A DNA stretch of 64,000 bases. Origin: Adiantum capillus-veneris (lineage: Eukaryota > Streptophyta > Polypodiopsida > Polypodiales > Pteridaceae). Positions 24,238 to 39,400 of the stretch are shown here, in pieces. The stretch is from the NCBI GenBank assembly GCA_014529385.2, contig CM043967.1, positions 86,789,278 to 86,853,277 on the forward strand. The letters are read 5' to 3'. The translations under genes and the position numbers were made by a program. Below the pieces are notes generated by a model that saw only the letters and a program-made list of their open reading frames with translations, was not told the DNA's origin and ran no database searches. The first letter of the stretch is position 1, and each line of letters starts with the position of its first letter.

Positions 24238-25291
24238 TATATATGCTTTTTTATTGTGGTTTTGTGATGATGTTTTATGAATGGAAGCCCATATCCTCAA
24301 GTGCATTGGGTTGTGTGTGCTATAAATCCATGCCAAAGAAGGCACTTTTGTGTTTCCATGGTGGTCTCTTGGGTGTGTGTTTGCTAGTAGAGTTCCAAAG
24401 GAATCACATTATTTTTTAGCTCATGAGCCTATATGCCACTTCCCCCCTATTAGTATCCCTACATGTATAGGTAATCGAGTACCAAAATGGTTAATAACTC
24501 ACACTCATGAAATGGTAACTGTGATCTAAATACATTTAGCAACATGTAATCAATTTTTTTTTCTGGATAGGTGGATTCTCTCATGTGACAACTCTAAATA
24601 GTGATTCTCCAAGGGGCTTGGAGTCCAAAATATTGACTAGGTGCAGTGTACAACAAGCTCTAATTTGACTATAACTTTTCATGACCCACTTTAAAAGACA
24701 AAAACCTATGAATGATGTGATTAATTTTTGATTCAAAGGGTTCAACTTGATTCATAAGGGTTTATGAGATACAACCAAAACAATGTTCCTATCATCTACG
24801 TGATGTGGAGCAAAAAGATGTTTTTATGCATCTATTGATCATAAACACACCATATGCATATTTCACATGCTAGACATGATGAAACCATTATGGAGCATCC
24901 TTGTACGCATGTTACATGCCCATACATGTCTTTGTACACAAGAAAGGCAACCACCAAGGGTATAGTTTTTGAGGTACTTTCCCAAAAATGAAAGTAGAGA
25001 GAGAAAGTGATGATGGCTATGGAATTTAGAGATTCTTATCATGATCAAGAAGAGATGATGGATGATTAAATGGATCCTTGGTTTTTTTATAGAAAGAGGT
25101 GATGAGAGCCACGTAGAGAGTCTTACCAGTTGATGTAGAGTTTGCACACCATGAAAATAGAAGAGAATAAAGTAAGCAAGTAGAGAGAGATGTTTCTTCT
25201 TCTTCATCTTCTCTTAGAAAAAAAAGAGATTCTTATGGAGAGCTTGTGCTGCTTCGTATAATATGTACGTAGAGTTTCACTGTATTCTATG

Positions 25292-28200
25292 TGTTACCAT
25301 ATACATGTGGTAGTGATGTGTGTGAACACACTAGGACCGCCGGGGCATTTTTTCCCTCTTTAGGAGGTTTTTTCCCCCGTGCATTGTATATACGCCCATC
25401 ACTCTAGGGCTATCTATCTTTCCATTGCGCACTAAGTAACACACTCTCTATTGTGTGCCTTGAGCTTCCTTCGTCTTCTCCAAGCTGTGTGTGTTTCTCT
25501 GCAACCCTAATTCCAACAATTGGTATCAGAGCAGGTCACGTCCTCCCGGGCTTAGTCGCCAGCTGCTCCAGCACACGCCTGCTCACTTTCTCCGATTTCA
25601 GTGAGCTTTGGCGAGCGTTCGCAGGTCGACAAATATTTTGGGGGAGCTCGAAGAGCTTGGTCTGCTCAGAATTTTGATTTGGGCTCATTTCGGCCTCCGT
25701 TTCCACTACGGGCAGTACTGCACAGGCTATTTCGTCATTTTGTGCAGATTTTCTGTCAGTGCCGTTTTCTGCATAACAGGTGCCTTATAGTCTTCTACGG
25801 TTTGTGCTATATAGCACAAGTTGTTCCCGCTCCATTTCTCCTATTTTCGGGCAGTTTTCACATCAGGTGCAGCATTTACCATGGCTGACAACAACAACAC
25901 AGATGTGTTCAAGATGTTTGCTGCTGAGGACAGGTTGGATGGGGACAACTACCCTATGTGGGCTTATATGATGCAACACGTTCTTGTGTCAAAAGGTGTC
26001 TGGAACATTGTGCAGGGCATTGATGTACGTCCTGGTTCTGAAGATGTAGGCGATATTGAGGATGTTGCAGGTCTTGCTGCAAGGATTGCAGCTGTTAGAG
26101 TTGTTTTGCCTACAGCAGAACAAGCTCTTTGGGATGTTAAGGATGCGCAGGCTCATGCATTGATTGCGTTGTCTGTGAAGCGCACCATTATTCCTCACAT
26201 CCGTTCAGCAAAATCTGCAAAACAGGCTTGGGATATTCTAGCAGGTCTTTATGCAAGCCGCAATGAGGCTAAAATTGCTTTGCTGCGTAAAGAGCTAGAG
26301 TCGAAGATTATGCATGAGGAAGATGATATGGACACTTTCCTTGCTAGTGTCAAGGATATCAATGAGCAACTCATTTCTGCAGGTGAAGTCATTTCTGACA
26401 GTTCCCTTGTGCAGACTGTTCTTGATGCCTTACCAGATTCCTACCAGACTTTTGCTAGTACTTGGAGACTGATGACCCAAGGAAATCCTGAAGTTGTCAA
26501 GTTTGATGCATTATGCACATTGCTGTTGCAAGAGTCACTTTCTAGAAAAAATAGGACTAGGCAGCGTGCAGTTGAACAGGCTTTTATTGCTTCTCAAAGA
26601 AAGGGTGGTAACAGTAATGCAGCCACTTCTTATGGTTCTGCTGCGAGTGGCAAAAATTCTGTTCCTAATGCTTCTGCTGGCAGCACTTCGTCTGGCAATT
26701 CTGGTGATAAGGGCAAAAAGAAGATGCGTTGCCATTATTGTAAAGCCAATGATCACTTGATCAAGTCGTGTCCTAAGTTGAAGGCCAAAGAGGCTAAGAA
26801 GAAAGAGGGTGGTTCCACTGCAAATGCTGGTTCCACTACAAATGCAGCCATTGTTGAGTCTTCTGTGAAAGGAGATTGTGATGCTGATGTTGATGCAGAA
26901 TGGGCTTTTAGCGCAGAGTGCACTTACAATCCTGCTGTCCATGATGCATGCTTGTCAGTTGCTGCAGATTCACATGTGTGGTATTTCGACAGTGGTGCTA
27001 CAAAGCACATTACCTCACATCGTGAATTGTTTACCTCTCTCGAGTCTGTCCCTCATGGGAATTCAGTCACTTGTGCCAACAACGCCTCTTATCCAGTTCA
27101 GGGAGTTGGAAAGATTGTGCTCACTCCTGCTAATGGCAGTTCCTTCACACTTGTTGATGCACTTTATGTACCTGGGATCAAGAAGAATCTATTGTCTGTA
27201 TCCGCACTTGCTAGACTTGGACTTGTAGTCAAATTTGTGGATGACAGATGTACAGTTCATGATCTCAGTTTTGGTGATGAAATTGTTGCATCTGGGCTTT
27301 TGTGCCGTGGGCTGTATAAGCTCACTTTGTATGACAAGTGTGGACAAAATTTTGCAAATGCTGTTGCAGATTCAAGGGCTATTTCAGATGCAAAACTTTG
27401 GCATGCACGTTTTGGTCATCTGAATTTTGCCAGTTTGCTGCGTTTGCAGAAATCTGATATGGTTGCTTCTTTGCCGCCTCTTGAAGCACCTATCAAACAT
27501 GTTTGTGAAGGCTGTATTCTGGGTAAAATGCAGCGTTCTAAGTTTCCAAAGGATGGTTCAGTTAGGGCTACATGCAGGTTGCAGCTTGTGCATAGTGACG
27601 TTTGTGGGCCCATGCAAACTCCGTCCTTGGGCAATTACCTGTACTTCGTGACTTTCATTGATGATTACTCCAGGCATGCGTGGGTATTTCCGCTTAAAGC
27701 GAAGTCCGAAGTTTTTATGTGCTTCAAACAATTTTTGGCTATGGCTGAAAATGGCTCAAAATGTACTATGGGCACCCTCCGTTCCGATCGAGGGGGGGAG
27801 TATATGTCTCATGAATTTAATGCATTTCTGGCTAGTCGTGGGATAAAACACCAATGTACAGTGCCTTATACACCTCAGCAAAATGGTGTTGCTGAGAGGA
27901 AAAACAGGTCACTAACGGAAATGGCACGATGTATGGTCAAAAGTCAAGCTTTGCCGCATTCTTTTTGGCTTGAGGCCATCATGTGTGCCACTTATGTACT
28001 TAACAGGTGTCCTACGAAAGCTTTGCAGTCTATTACTCCATATTAAGCATGGCATGATAGAAAACCTTCTATTGAGCACATGCGTGTTTTTGGCTGTTTG
28101 GCATATGCTTTGGTGCCACAAGTGCAGCGCAGAAAATTGGATGATAAGGCTGTCAAATGTATTTTTGTTGGTTATAGTGCTGAAAGCAAAGGTTACAGGT

Positions 28201-30469
28201 TGTATCATCCGCAAACAAAACGTATTTTGGTTTCACGGGATGTAGTGTTTGTGGAAGATTCTGTTCAACCCTTGCTGTCATGTACTAGAGACAGTAATGT
28301 AAGCTCACAGGACATTTATGACACTTTGTTGCCTCTTTTCAGTGGTGGAAATACGAATGTAAGTTCCAATGAGGCAAATGTACAGCCTATGGGGGTTTCT
28401 GAAAATGTTTTAGAACAGCCTATTACTGATGCAGATGTACATGATGTACTTCATGAGGAAAGGGCTGAAAATGAGCAGGCTAGAGGTATGCCAAAATGGC
28501 TGGTGCACACTTTGCGTGACAGTAAATTGGATGCACCTTTATCTAGTCGTACTCGTTCAGGCTCTCGCCATGCATCTTATGCATCAGATTGTTATGCTTT
28601 GGCTGTGTCTAGTTTACATGATGTTGAGGAGCCTCTGTCTTTTGATGAAGCACAGAATTCAGAAAATTGGATTGCTGCCATGAAATCAGAATATGATGCA
28701 CTTATAGAGAATGACACATGGACTTTATGTGATTTGCCTCCTGGCAAAAAGGCCATTGGTACGAAGTGGGTTTACAAGTTGAAACGCAAGCCGGATGGTG
28801 AGATCGATCGCCATAAGGCTCGACTTGTTGCAAAGGGTTATGCACAACAAAAAGGCATAGATTATGAAGAGACTTTTGCTCCCACTTGTCGTATGACTAC
28901 TGTGCGTTTTCTATGTGCATTGGCAGCTCATTTTGGTTGGGATGTACATCAATCAGACATTGTTACTGCTTTCTTGAATGGTGACATATTTGAGGAAGTT
29001 TATGTAACGCAGCCTCGCGGTTTTGTCATAAAAGGACAAGAGGACAAAGTGTGCAAATGTAAGAAGGCTTTGTATGGGTTGAAGCAATCTCCTCGTGCTT
29101 GGTATGAGAAAGCTGACACTCATTTGGTTAAACGAGGCTTTCGTAACAGTCCAACAGAAAGCACATTGTATGTAAAGCGTGAGGATGATGTATTTCTCAT
29201 TGTGGTTCTTTATGTTGATGATTTGCTGATCACTGGACCAAATGAGAGACATATTGCTGAATTTAAGGCTGATTTGAATGCTACTTTCAAGATGAAAGAT
29301 TTGGGGCTGTTGCATCATTACTTGGGTATACAGTTTAAGCAGTGTGATGGTGGTATTGCCTTGTGTCAGAAAAGTTACATAGAGACATTGCTATGTAAGT
29401 TTGGACTTGAGGATTGCAAACCTATTGCCACTCCCATGGAAACAGGTTTGAAGTTGAGTCTACATGATGCTGGCGATCCTGCTGATGTCACTCTTTACCA
29501 AACTGCTGTTGGCTGCCTCATTTATGTATGCAACACGAGGCCAGATATTCAGTTTGATGTCTCGCAGGTCAGCAGATTTATGCATAGCCCAGGGTCTAAG
29601 CATTGGCAGGCTGTCAAGAGGATTTTCCGCTACCTTAGTGGCACTTTACATCTTGGCTTGTTTTATCCCAAGGGGGGATCATTGCCGCCAGACTTACATG
29701 CTTTTTCGGACTCAGATTGGGCTGGTTGTTTTGACACGCGAGTGTCCACAAGTGGTTTTTGTTTCATGCTTGGCAGTTCATGTATATCATGGTTGAGCAA
29801 GAAGCAACCTACTGTGGCCACTTCGAGTTGTGAGGCTGAGTACAGGGCAGTCTTCACAGCTACGGTTGAGTGTGTATGGCTCAGACGCCTTATGGCTGAC
29901 TTGGGTGTTGGACAGGACACTGCCAACACTATCTACACTGACAGTCAGAGCGCATTGGCAGTTGCGAGGAACCCAGTTTTTCATGCTCGCACAAAGCACA
30001 TTGAGGTGCATTACCACTATGTCAGGGAGAGGCTCTCAGCAGGAGAGATCAGCTTGGCTTATGTGCCAACACAGGACAACCTTGCAGATCTTTTCACAAA
30101 GGCATTGTCTCGTGAGAAGCTTGAAGCTTTCCGCAAAGCTTTGGGCTTACTCCCCTTTGTGGACTGATCCTGTCCTCAGGGCATGGCACTTCCCTTTACT
30201 CATGTGCCAGCTCTCGTTCACCGCATCACTCCAGGGGGGATTTGTTACCATATACATGTGGTAGTGATGTGTGTGAACACACTAGGACCGCCGGGGCATT
30301 TTTTCCCTCTTTAGGAGGTTTTTTCCCCCGTGCATTGTATATACGCCCATCACTCTAGGGCTATCTATCTTTCCATTGCGCACTAAGTAACACACTCTCT
30401 ATTGTGTGTCTTGAGCTTCCTTCGTCTTCTCCAAGCTGTGTGTGTTTCTCTGCAACCCTAATTCCAACA
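25292..30469 (+). mobile_element. Complete Ty1/copia retrotransposon
   Basis: Two 227-bp LTRs (25292-25518, 30243-30469) differ by eye at one position (C at 25458, T at 30409). They start TGTTACC and end CCAACA. The element is flanked by the 5-bp target duplication CTATG (25287-25291 and 30470-30474). It has an initiator-methionine-type primer binding site, a polypurine tract and a single long gag-pol frame with one nonsense codon. This is the youngest-looking element of the window. Confidence 0.97.
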
Positions 30470-33400
30470 CTATGCAACTCACACAACAACAAAAATTGAG
30501 CAGTAATATCCTTTATATGCTAATTCTACAAGCCGGAGTGCTCCCCAGAGCCTCAGATAGGTCCAACTTTTTGGAGCTTTTACTAAAAACATGGCACATC
30601 TTTTGAAAGTAAACTTCTTAAATCATCCAATTTTATCCTATAGAAATTAACTATGTAATCAATATCTAGTAAGTAATGAGACCGCAAAAAATGTTGATCG
30701 CACCATGGTACCCTTTGTTATAAAGCCTTCTACAACATCTACATATGGTTTTGAAACCAAATCCTCCACCTTGATTCTAAGAATCTTCCACACCTGTTTC
30801 CCTACCTGAAGTACTTGTTCCTTCATTAATTCCAATTCTACATCAATAAACAACACTCCTTGTAACTTCAAACCCTCATTCTCAAGTACTTGTTTCTCCA
30901 TTAGCAATACTGGTCCACCCTTCTTTTAGGTACCTCATTATCTGCTAACAATTCACTCTTTACATCTCCAAGAACATCTAGCTTTGCAACTATTTATGCT
31001 CTGATCTCACTTGTCCATTCCTCAAACTGCTCAACTGACTTCCTCATATTAAAACTTCTATTTCTCTCCTGTCTAAGATTCACTTACAAATTTCTAAGTC
31101 ATGTTACTCCTATATCTGCTTAAGCTTCTACTCCAAATCAGTAGACTTTTGTCCTTCTAGTAGTTTCAATTGCTCCTAAACTACTGTAGCATGTTGGACT
31201 ACATGAGCCCCTATCTTCATAGCATAATCCTTATCCATTGATAAAGTCATCAAAGAGTGAGATACATCTTCCCTCTATTTTTTTCTTACCTCACCCTACT
31301 TAAAGTAATCCTCTTTAGTATCTTCTCTTTACAATCTCTTCCAAGCTTCTTCTCCTCATGAAATTACTGCCTTTTTCTTGTATAAAACCTCACCTCTAGT
31401 TTAGATAGAATCTCAAGATCTCTTATCAATGATTTTGGAAGATCATCATCATCCTCCATCTGTACTTGCTACATTTTTTCCCTTTTAGCCTCTGTAGTGT
31501 CAAAAACACCTTCCATCATCTCTGCAAAATACTTCTTCTGTCCTCTTCTTTGCTTTAGTGTGACTGAGCTAACTCTTTGTTTTTTTGAGCTCTATTTTTC
31601 AGCATCAATTACTTGCAAAGGTAAAGGAACCGCTGAGGCGGAAAACAATGCTTGCAAGTATGACCCAAGTTTACATATGTTGACTGACTTTCTCTTGTCC
31701 TTCAATTTGACCACTTCCATGAAATTTTCATACAAATATCTTGCCCTTTCTCTTAGTGTATTTTAAGACTCTTTTAACATATAGTCAAACTTAATAAGCA
31801 AACATACTCTCTCCATGTACCATTTCAACTATTCCCATATGAAAACCACAGGACCCCTAAGCTGACAATAACACATGTTTGTTGTTGGCACCCAAATTCT
31901 TTCCTCATTGTTGTGTTAGAGATAACATCAGCTTTGTAACCACCTAATCTCACTTTAAAGGCTACTGCAATCAAAGCATGTGATATTTTATGATCATTGA
32001 TATTTTTCTCCCTCAACATCCTCACATACTGAGCATTAGCATTTACATTTTGACACCATTCTCCCCAAGGGAGAATCACAAATTCTAATAGATTAATTAG
32101 TTTTAATCATACCTAATTATTAGGAATTTTAAGGTCTAAGTGATGTTTGAACTCATATTAAGTTTTTACTATAACCGGTGCCTTTGCTATAGTAGCTTCC
32201 TCCACCTGTTGAACCTCCAGCTCTACCTCTACTTGTGACTGGCTAATCACCACTGTGGCTGATAATGTTACCAACCAAGGTGAATTCCTCCAGAGTGGTA
32301 TACACAAAGCCCCTAGAGACACCTCCACTTCTAATTGAGCCACTTGCACAGGAAGTGCGCAAGTGGCTCAATTAGAAGTGCATTAAGCTTGTCAAGCTAC
32401 TCCGAATGTATGTCTTTGGACAACATTTTCCTAAACTCACATAACTTCTTGTCAACTTGCAGGGACGTAAAAGACCTTTCTTGCACACAATCCGTGTCAC
32501 TCGCATGAAAACTTGCCACATAAATCCTTTTTGTACAATCGTTTGAATGGTAACCCACCCTTTGATGAATCTCATTTTGAAATGATACTCCATGAGCCCT
32601 TCTCATAAATATTAACCCTCGATTAGGGTACCCCCATATAGCATGAGAATTTGGCCCACATTTGTAGCAACAACTACCTGACTTTCTAAACATCCTAGAT
32701 ATGGATTTATGACATTTGAATGCCCAATCTTTCTGATGCACGAACCATTTTTCTCCCTAACACCTTCTCCTTTGATTTTATTTTTGCTATCCTGAGTCCA
32801 CCCTATTCTGCAACAACTAAGTAATTGGATTCTCATCCATAGCCACTTCCTTTGGGACAATATGAGGAATGGGAGGTTCCTCAAAACTTCTTTAATCTGA
32901 ACATATGCATAGGCTTTTCCACGTCTATTACATACATCCTACAACCTAAATGTCTCTTGACCAAGTTCTTCAATGATTTTGAATGGTACAATATATCCAA
33001 GCTTCAATTTCCCAGGATGTAGACCAAACCTAGAATTATAGCGCATCACCTAATCCTTGACTAAAAATACTTTGAATTGAATATTTCTATTCACCCAAGC
33101 CCGTCTCCTCCTTTGAATCACTTCAGCAATATAGGCATTCACAGTCATGTCTTCTTCCAATTGCAATAAGTACCTCTGTCTATGTTGAACTGATTGTTCA
33201 AGTGATCACCTACTATGTACTGTAGCTCTTAAACTAGGGACCCCAAATCCATTGGCACTATAGCCTCCAAGCTATACACAAGTCTTTGAATGGTGTCATA
33301 CATATAGTCACCTTATATGTTGTCCTAAAGGACCATAAAGTTGAATCCAACTTGGTGTCCCAATCAGTCCTATTCTTTGAAACAATCTTCTTCAATATTC

Positions 33401-36400
33401 TAATCAACACCTTATCAAAGCTTTTTACCTACCCATTTGCTTGAGGATGGTAAGTGGCTGATTTATTGTGCAAAATCATGTGTGTGGGAGTCAACTCCTT
33501 AATGACATTATTAAAAAATGTCCTCCTTGATCACTAACCAACTCAACGGGACATCCAAATTGGCCCTTGGGTCATACTATTTTGTACAAAAACTTAGTAT
33601 ATGAATTTGTTGAATTATCTTTCAATGCAACAGCTTCCACTCTCTTAGTACAATAATCAATAGCTACCAAAATGTACTTGTTTCTTGTATTCTCAGCCTT
33701 TGGTTTAATTAATCCCATAAAATCCAATCCCCATTTTTGAAATGGTTCCAATGGTAAAACATGGTTCAAAGGCATTCTATCTGCACAAAGGCTTTCCTTC
33801 CCTTTGACATAGTATACACTCCTTTGCATAATTATGAGCATCTTTTAGTATTGTAGGCCACCAAAATCTTGCTTGTAGAATATTCCTTCCTATAATGTCT
33901 CAAAAAAAAAATCCACATGGGCTTCCTAGAGCACAATTGATTGTTCTTCCTCAAAAACACATCTTTTGATAATCTCATATATCCCCTTCTTGTACAATGC
34001 TCCTGCTATTATAAGAAAAGGCTTGCTTCTCAAGGAATTTTTTTGACATTGACCTGTGGGGTAAATGAATCAGGCATCAAACCCTCAGTCAACAATGTTA
34101 GTATCTGATCTTACCAAGAACCAAGAACAATTCCTTTTATTGAAAATAGTTTAACATCTGGAATTTGATCCAAAATGCCAATTTCTCATTCTCCTAATTC
34201 AAGTCTGCTCAAAAAATCAGGTATAGTATTATCCTTTCTAGATTTGTGAACAATCATAAAATCGAAACCCTACAATAACAACATCCATCTTGCAAACTTG
34301 CCATGTAACTAGGGCTTCTGAATTAGATATAGCAATTCTTGATAATCCACATGGAAAATAATTCTATTTCTAAAAAAGTAATGCCTAAATTTGTTCAAAG
34401 CTTAGATAATTTCTAATGCTTTCCTTTTAGTTACACTGTAATTCATTTCTGCTAATGTCATCAGTCTACTAGCATAGTAGATTGGTCTGAACAATCCTCT
34501 AACCAATTTACACATAAGAACTGCTCCTACAGTACCATCAGAGACATCCACAAAAATGCGAAAAGGAAAACTCCATTTTGGACGTTGAAGAATAGGTGCT
34601 ATCATCAACATTGTGAGGTCCTGCCCCTTGTCGAGAGGAGATGAGTACCTTTGATAGGTCTCCAATCCTGAGAAGGAAAAACCCTTGTCCTCATGAGCGT
34701 CCCATACCTCTCGACAAGTACTCATTGTGCTAATCTGAACGTACTCCCTCCACAGAAACAACGATGCCAATCTGGGCGTCATCCTCACGCCACGGCAAAA
34801 CAAAACTGCAGTATCCAGCTGGGCTAATCTGGGTGTACTCCCACCAAAGCATCAGCGGGGCCATCCTGGGCGTCATCTCACGCCTCGGCAACTTCCACAT
34901 AATACCAGCGCTAATTAGTAGAGAGACTTGAGAGAAACCATACCGAAGGTTTTGGACAAACATTATTTCCTATAGCAACCAGTTTAACCATACAATCTTT
35001 CCTACTTGTCAAACATATGACGAGTTTCTTGGGGTTAAGCCCCGTGGTTTCGGTCCGTGTTTTCTTTTCATAAGGTAAATAATATATTCCTATGGTTTCG
35101 CATATGCAATGATGCATAACTTGAAATTGCAATACTAACGTGTACCATAGCTCCGATTGGTCCGATTGGTGGAGACATAACATGTTCCGCAGGGGTTCCA
35201 CCGTTACTTGTACCAGCTTCATGATCATTAGCGCCTTGGGTTCGAGCACGTTTTGGAGCCATTTTTTTGTACTTATTAGTCCACTAGAGTTTTTGCTCTC
35301 TTAGTGGTTTGTGGACGCCTTCTCTCTAAGAGAAGTGGTAGCACTTCGTGAGCACTATAGAGGCAATCTCTATGTCTAAAGTGTGAGCATGGAGGCTCTA
35401 TTTATAGCAGAAAAGAAAACGTCCAATTTTTTTTCCCAAAAAAAATAATTTTTAATTTTTTTAAAAAAAAAATTTCCCCCCAAAAAAATCATACCCGCGT
35501 TTTTGGTACCCTTGTGGTACCCATCAGCTTGACCACTTTGTCATTATCATCAAAAGATAAGGCCACACACGCCCCCCTCATTAAGATTGGTCAAGACTAG
35601 CCTCTCCTTTTCATGTGAAAGTGTGTCCCACTTTGTCCCCTCCTATGTGAATCCAGGTGAGTCCATGTGCCTTCATTTGTCATCCCTGTGTATTCTTTTG
35701 TCTTTATAATTATTTTACTTATTTTCTTAATGATAATTTACTTTACATTTTAAAGTTAAACTTTACAGTATTATATTAACTTTACAGTAGTAAAAGAAAA
35801 TTTTACAATCAGTAAATAAGTCTTGCAATAAGTTAATTAGTGATTCATATAGCTAATCATGTCAGGATTTTGTAGCGTAAATTTTAAATGCTAGGTTTTC
35901 TCAGCCTACGATTCATAATTTGAACTCGAATATCTTAAATAATAAGTGGTGGTTAAAGAAAATTCAACTGCGTAATAGAACTTGTGTGAAATTTGAAAGT
36001 AGAGACCTTACAATGTCCCCAACTTAGAATTTGAGATGCCCTCATCTTAAGAACAGTGAAGGGTAATCCTTAAGAAGGGATGTCTCATCTTCCCAAGTAG
36101 CATCTTCTATAGGGAAATCCTTCCGTAAGATAAGATGTTCTTTGATGGATCTATTCCTAAGCTTTCTCTCCCGAGTTTCTAGGATAGTATCAGGTTGGAG
36201 TTATTGAACATCTTGAGAAGGTAAAATGATTTGCTCATCATCAAGGACATGGTCAGGGTTATATACATAAGGTTTTAATAGACTTACATGAAATACATCA
36301 TGCACTTTGAGATGAGAAGGGAGTTTTAGTCTATAAGCTTGATCACTTACAACCTTGATTATTTCGTAAGGTCCACAATATCGGTAGCTAAGATTCTTAT

Positions 36401-39400
36401 ACCTTCCGAGAGACAGATTGCTCTTTTTGGGCTTTACTCGTAAGAAAACTTTGTCACCTTCTTTGAAAATCCGATCAGATCTTTTTAAGTCGGCGTACTT
36501 CTTTTGTCGATCTTGAGCGGCTTGAATATCCCTTCGAATAGCTTTGGTTTGAGCTTTCATTTCTTCAAGCATTTTCTTTGAGGCTTCTACCCTTATAGTG
36601 GGGTCAGAAAAGTTAAGAGGTGATAAACATTCTTGACCATAAAGAGCATTAAAAGGTGTCATTCCAATACTTCTATGAGTAGAGGAATTGTATGTATACT
36701 CTACGAAGGGTAGGTATTGAATCCACTTGCGAGGTTCTCTATTGCAGTAGGCTCTGAGGATGTCTTCAATTACTTAATTAACTCTTTCAGTTTGGCCATC
36801 AGTTTGAGGATGATAAGCAGTACTAAAACATAACTGGGTTCCAATAGCTTGAGACAATGATACCCAAAACTTTGAAGTAAACTTGGCATCACGATCACTG
36901 ACAATCCTCTTGGGTAAACCATGAATTCTGAAAACCTCCTTCACAAACAAACGAGCAATGTCTGAAGCTGTAAAGGTTGTCTTGACTGGGATTAAGTGAG
37001 CCACTTTAGTAAGCAAGTCGACTATGACCATGATTGAATCATAGCCAGCTTGGACAGAAGGAAACTCGGTGATAAAGTCCATGCTAATACATTCCCATTT
37101 CATTTGGGGAATATCTAAAGGATGTAATTTACCTGGCATCTTTAGTCTTTCAGCCTTAATCCTTTGACAAGAGAAACGTTGTTTGACATAGCGAAGGACA
37201 TCACCCTTCATACCTTGCCAATAGTAACTTCTGCGAATTGCATTGACGGTTTTGGCATAACCGGGATGTCCTGAAGTTGGGCCATCATGTGCTTCATATA
37301 GGATAGCATTCCTTAGGTATGCATAGTCGATTCCTATAGAAAATTTTCCCATCTTCTAAGGAGTAATGTAGAGGTTTAGGCTGATTTGATGATACCCTTT
37401 CTTCACGTAGGATACTAGCAACATCTGGTAATCTGCATCTCTGACAGAAGCATCCGAGACCTTGTCTAAAATAGGGTTGTTAGCCATGGAAACTGCTCCC
37501 AGAAAATCTTTACGGCTTAGGGCATCTGCCACAACATTATCTTTACCTGGTCTAGATTTAATATCAAAATCATATTCATGCATGAGCTCTATCCATCTCC
37601 TTTGTCTCATGTTAAGGTTAGGTTGGGTAAAAATCCACTTAAGACTCTTGTGATCTGTTACCAATTGGAATTTGCGTCCCAATAGATAATGTCTCCATAG
37701 CTTGAGAGCATGAATAACTGCTAGCAATTCTAAATCATGTGTACCATAATTCACTTCATGAATCCTAAGCTTCCGAGAAGTATAAGCTACAGGCCTTCCT
37801 TCTTGAGTAAGGACTCCTCCTAATGCAAGGTTACTAGCATCTGTGATCACCTCGAATTCTTGGGTGAAGTCTGGAAGTTTTAAGAGAGGTTCTAAAGCAA
37901 GATACTCCTTAAGCTGTTTGAAGCAAGATTCATGTTTTTCTTCCCAAAGTATCGTAGCTCCTTTCTTTAGCAAGTCGGTTAGTGGTGCAGCTTTAAGAGC
38001 ATAGTCCTTTACAAAGATCCTGTACCACCCTTTGATACCTAAGAACCCTCTGGCTTCGGTTTGTGAAGTGGGTTGAGGCCATTTCACAATATCTTTGAAT
38101 TTGTCAGGGTCAACAGAGACTCCTTCAGGTGAAATGATAAACCCTAAGTAACAGACCTTAGGGGTAAATAAGGTACATTTTCTTTTCTTTGCATACAGCT
38201 TATTTCGGCGTAAAAGCTCTAACACTTTCCTAACATGTCCTTCATGCTCTTCCTCTGATTTGGAATAAATTAAGATATCGTCAAAGAATACTAGGACAAA
38301 ATCGTCCAAGAATTCTCTAAAGATATTGTGCATCAGACGATTGAAAGTTGCAGGAGCATTCATAAGTCCGAAAGCCATCACTGTAAATTCGTAATGACCA
38401 TAACGAGTGTTGAAAGCTGTTTTGGAGATATTAGCCTCCTGGATTCGAATTTGATGATATCCAGATCGAAGATCAATCTTCGTGAATATTTTGGCTCCAT
38501 GTAATATGTCCAGCATCTCATCAATACGAGGAATTGGATATTTATTCTTGATGGTAACCTGATTTAAGCCCCTATAATCTATGCAAAGTTGAAGAGAGCC
38601 ATCCTTTTTCTTTTGGAAGAGAACAGGTGCACCCCATGGAGATGTACTAGGTCAAATAAACCCTTGCTCAATCAACTTCTTGAGATGCTCCTTGAGTTCT
38701 ATAGCCTCTGGAAGTGACATCTTGTACGGCGCTCTTGAGACTGGTTTACTACCTGGAAAAATTTTGATTTCATGGTCTACCTCCCTAGGTGGTGGTAGTT
38801 CAGAAAGTTCAGCGGGGAAAACATACGAAAATTCTTCTAGCCACATTGGTTCAGGGTTGGAAGAAGATTTTTCTACTTTGTTTAGCTTGACTACAAAAAT
38901 TTGTTGACCCTTGCGTAACCCTTTCAAAAGACGATTAGCTTTGACCAAGTAAGCTTTTGGTTGTCCATTCTGGCCTTGGATAGTGACTTCTTGACCTTGG
39001 TTTTCCACAAAAGTAACACTTCCTTGGGCACAATGGATATTGGCATTATGACTGGCTAACAAATCCATTCCAAGAATTCTGTCATAGATTCCTATGGGTA
39101 AGGTTCGAAAAGTAGCAAAAGTAGAGTATTCTCCCAACTTGAAATCTATTTTTCCCACAGTGTACTGAGATAACACCTCCTTTCCATTGGCTAATTCAAC
39201 TCTCATCTTTCTTGCAGCGTGTTGATTAAGTCCTAACCTCCTTAAACATTTAGGTGACAAGAAAGAATGAGTACTACCACAATCAATAAGAAGCTCAAAT
39301 TTTTCACCTTGGTGATTTGCAGGTGTTTGAATGACAGCATATTGTTGTCTTGCTCTTGGGTTATCAATTGCAGCATGTAGAGTTGCTCTTTACTCTTGTT

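Larger units (their letters stand above)
19250..25291. other. About 6 kb of repeat-derived, AT-rich sequence without gene
   Basis: Only short random frames. Simple repeats occur at 20708-20782 and 23990-24031, with diverged or tandem duplications at about 22490-22860 and 24138-24237. I see no conserved protein motif, RNA gene or LTR pair. Confidence 0.5.
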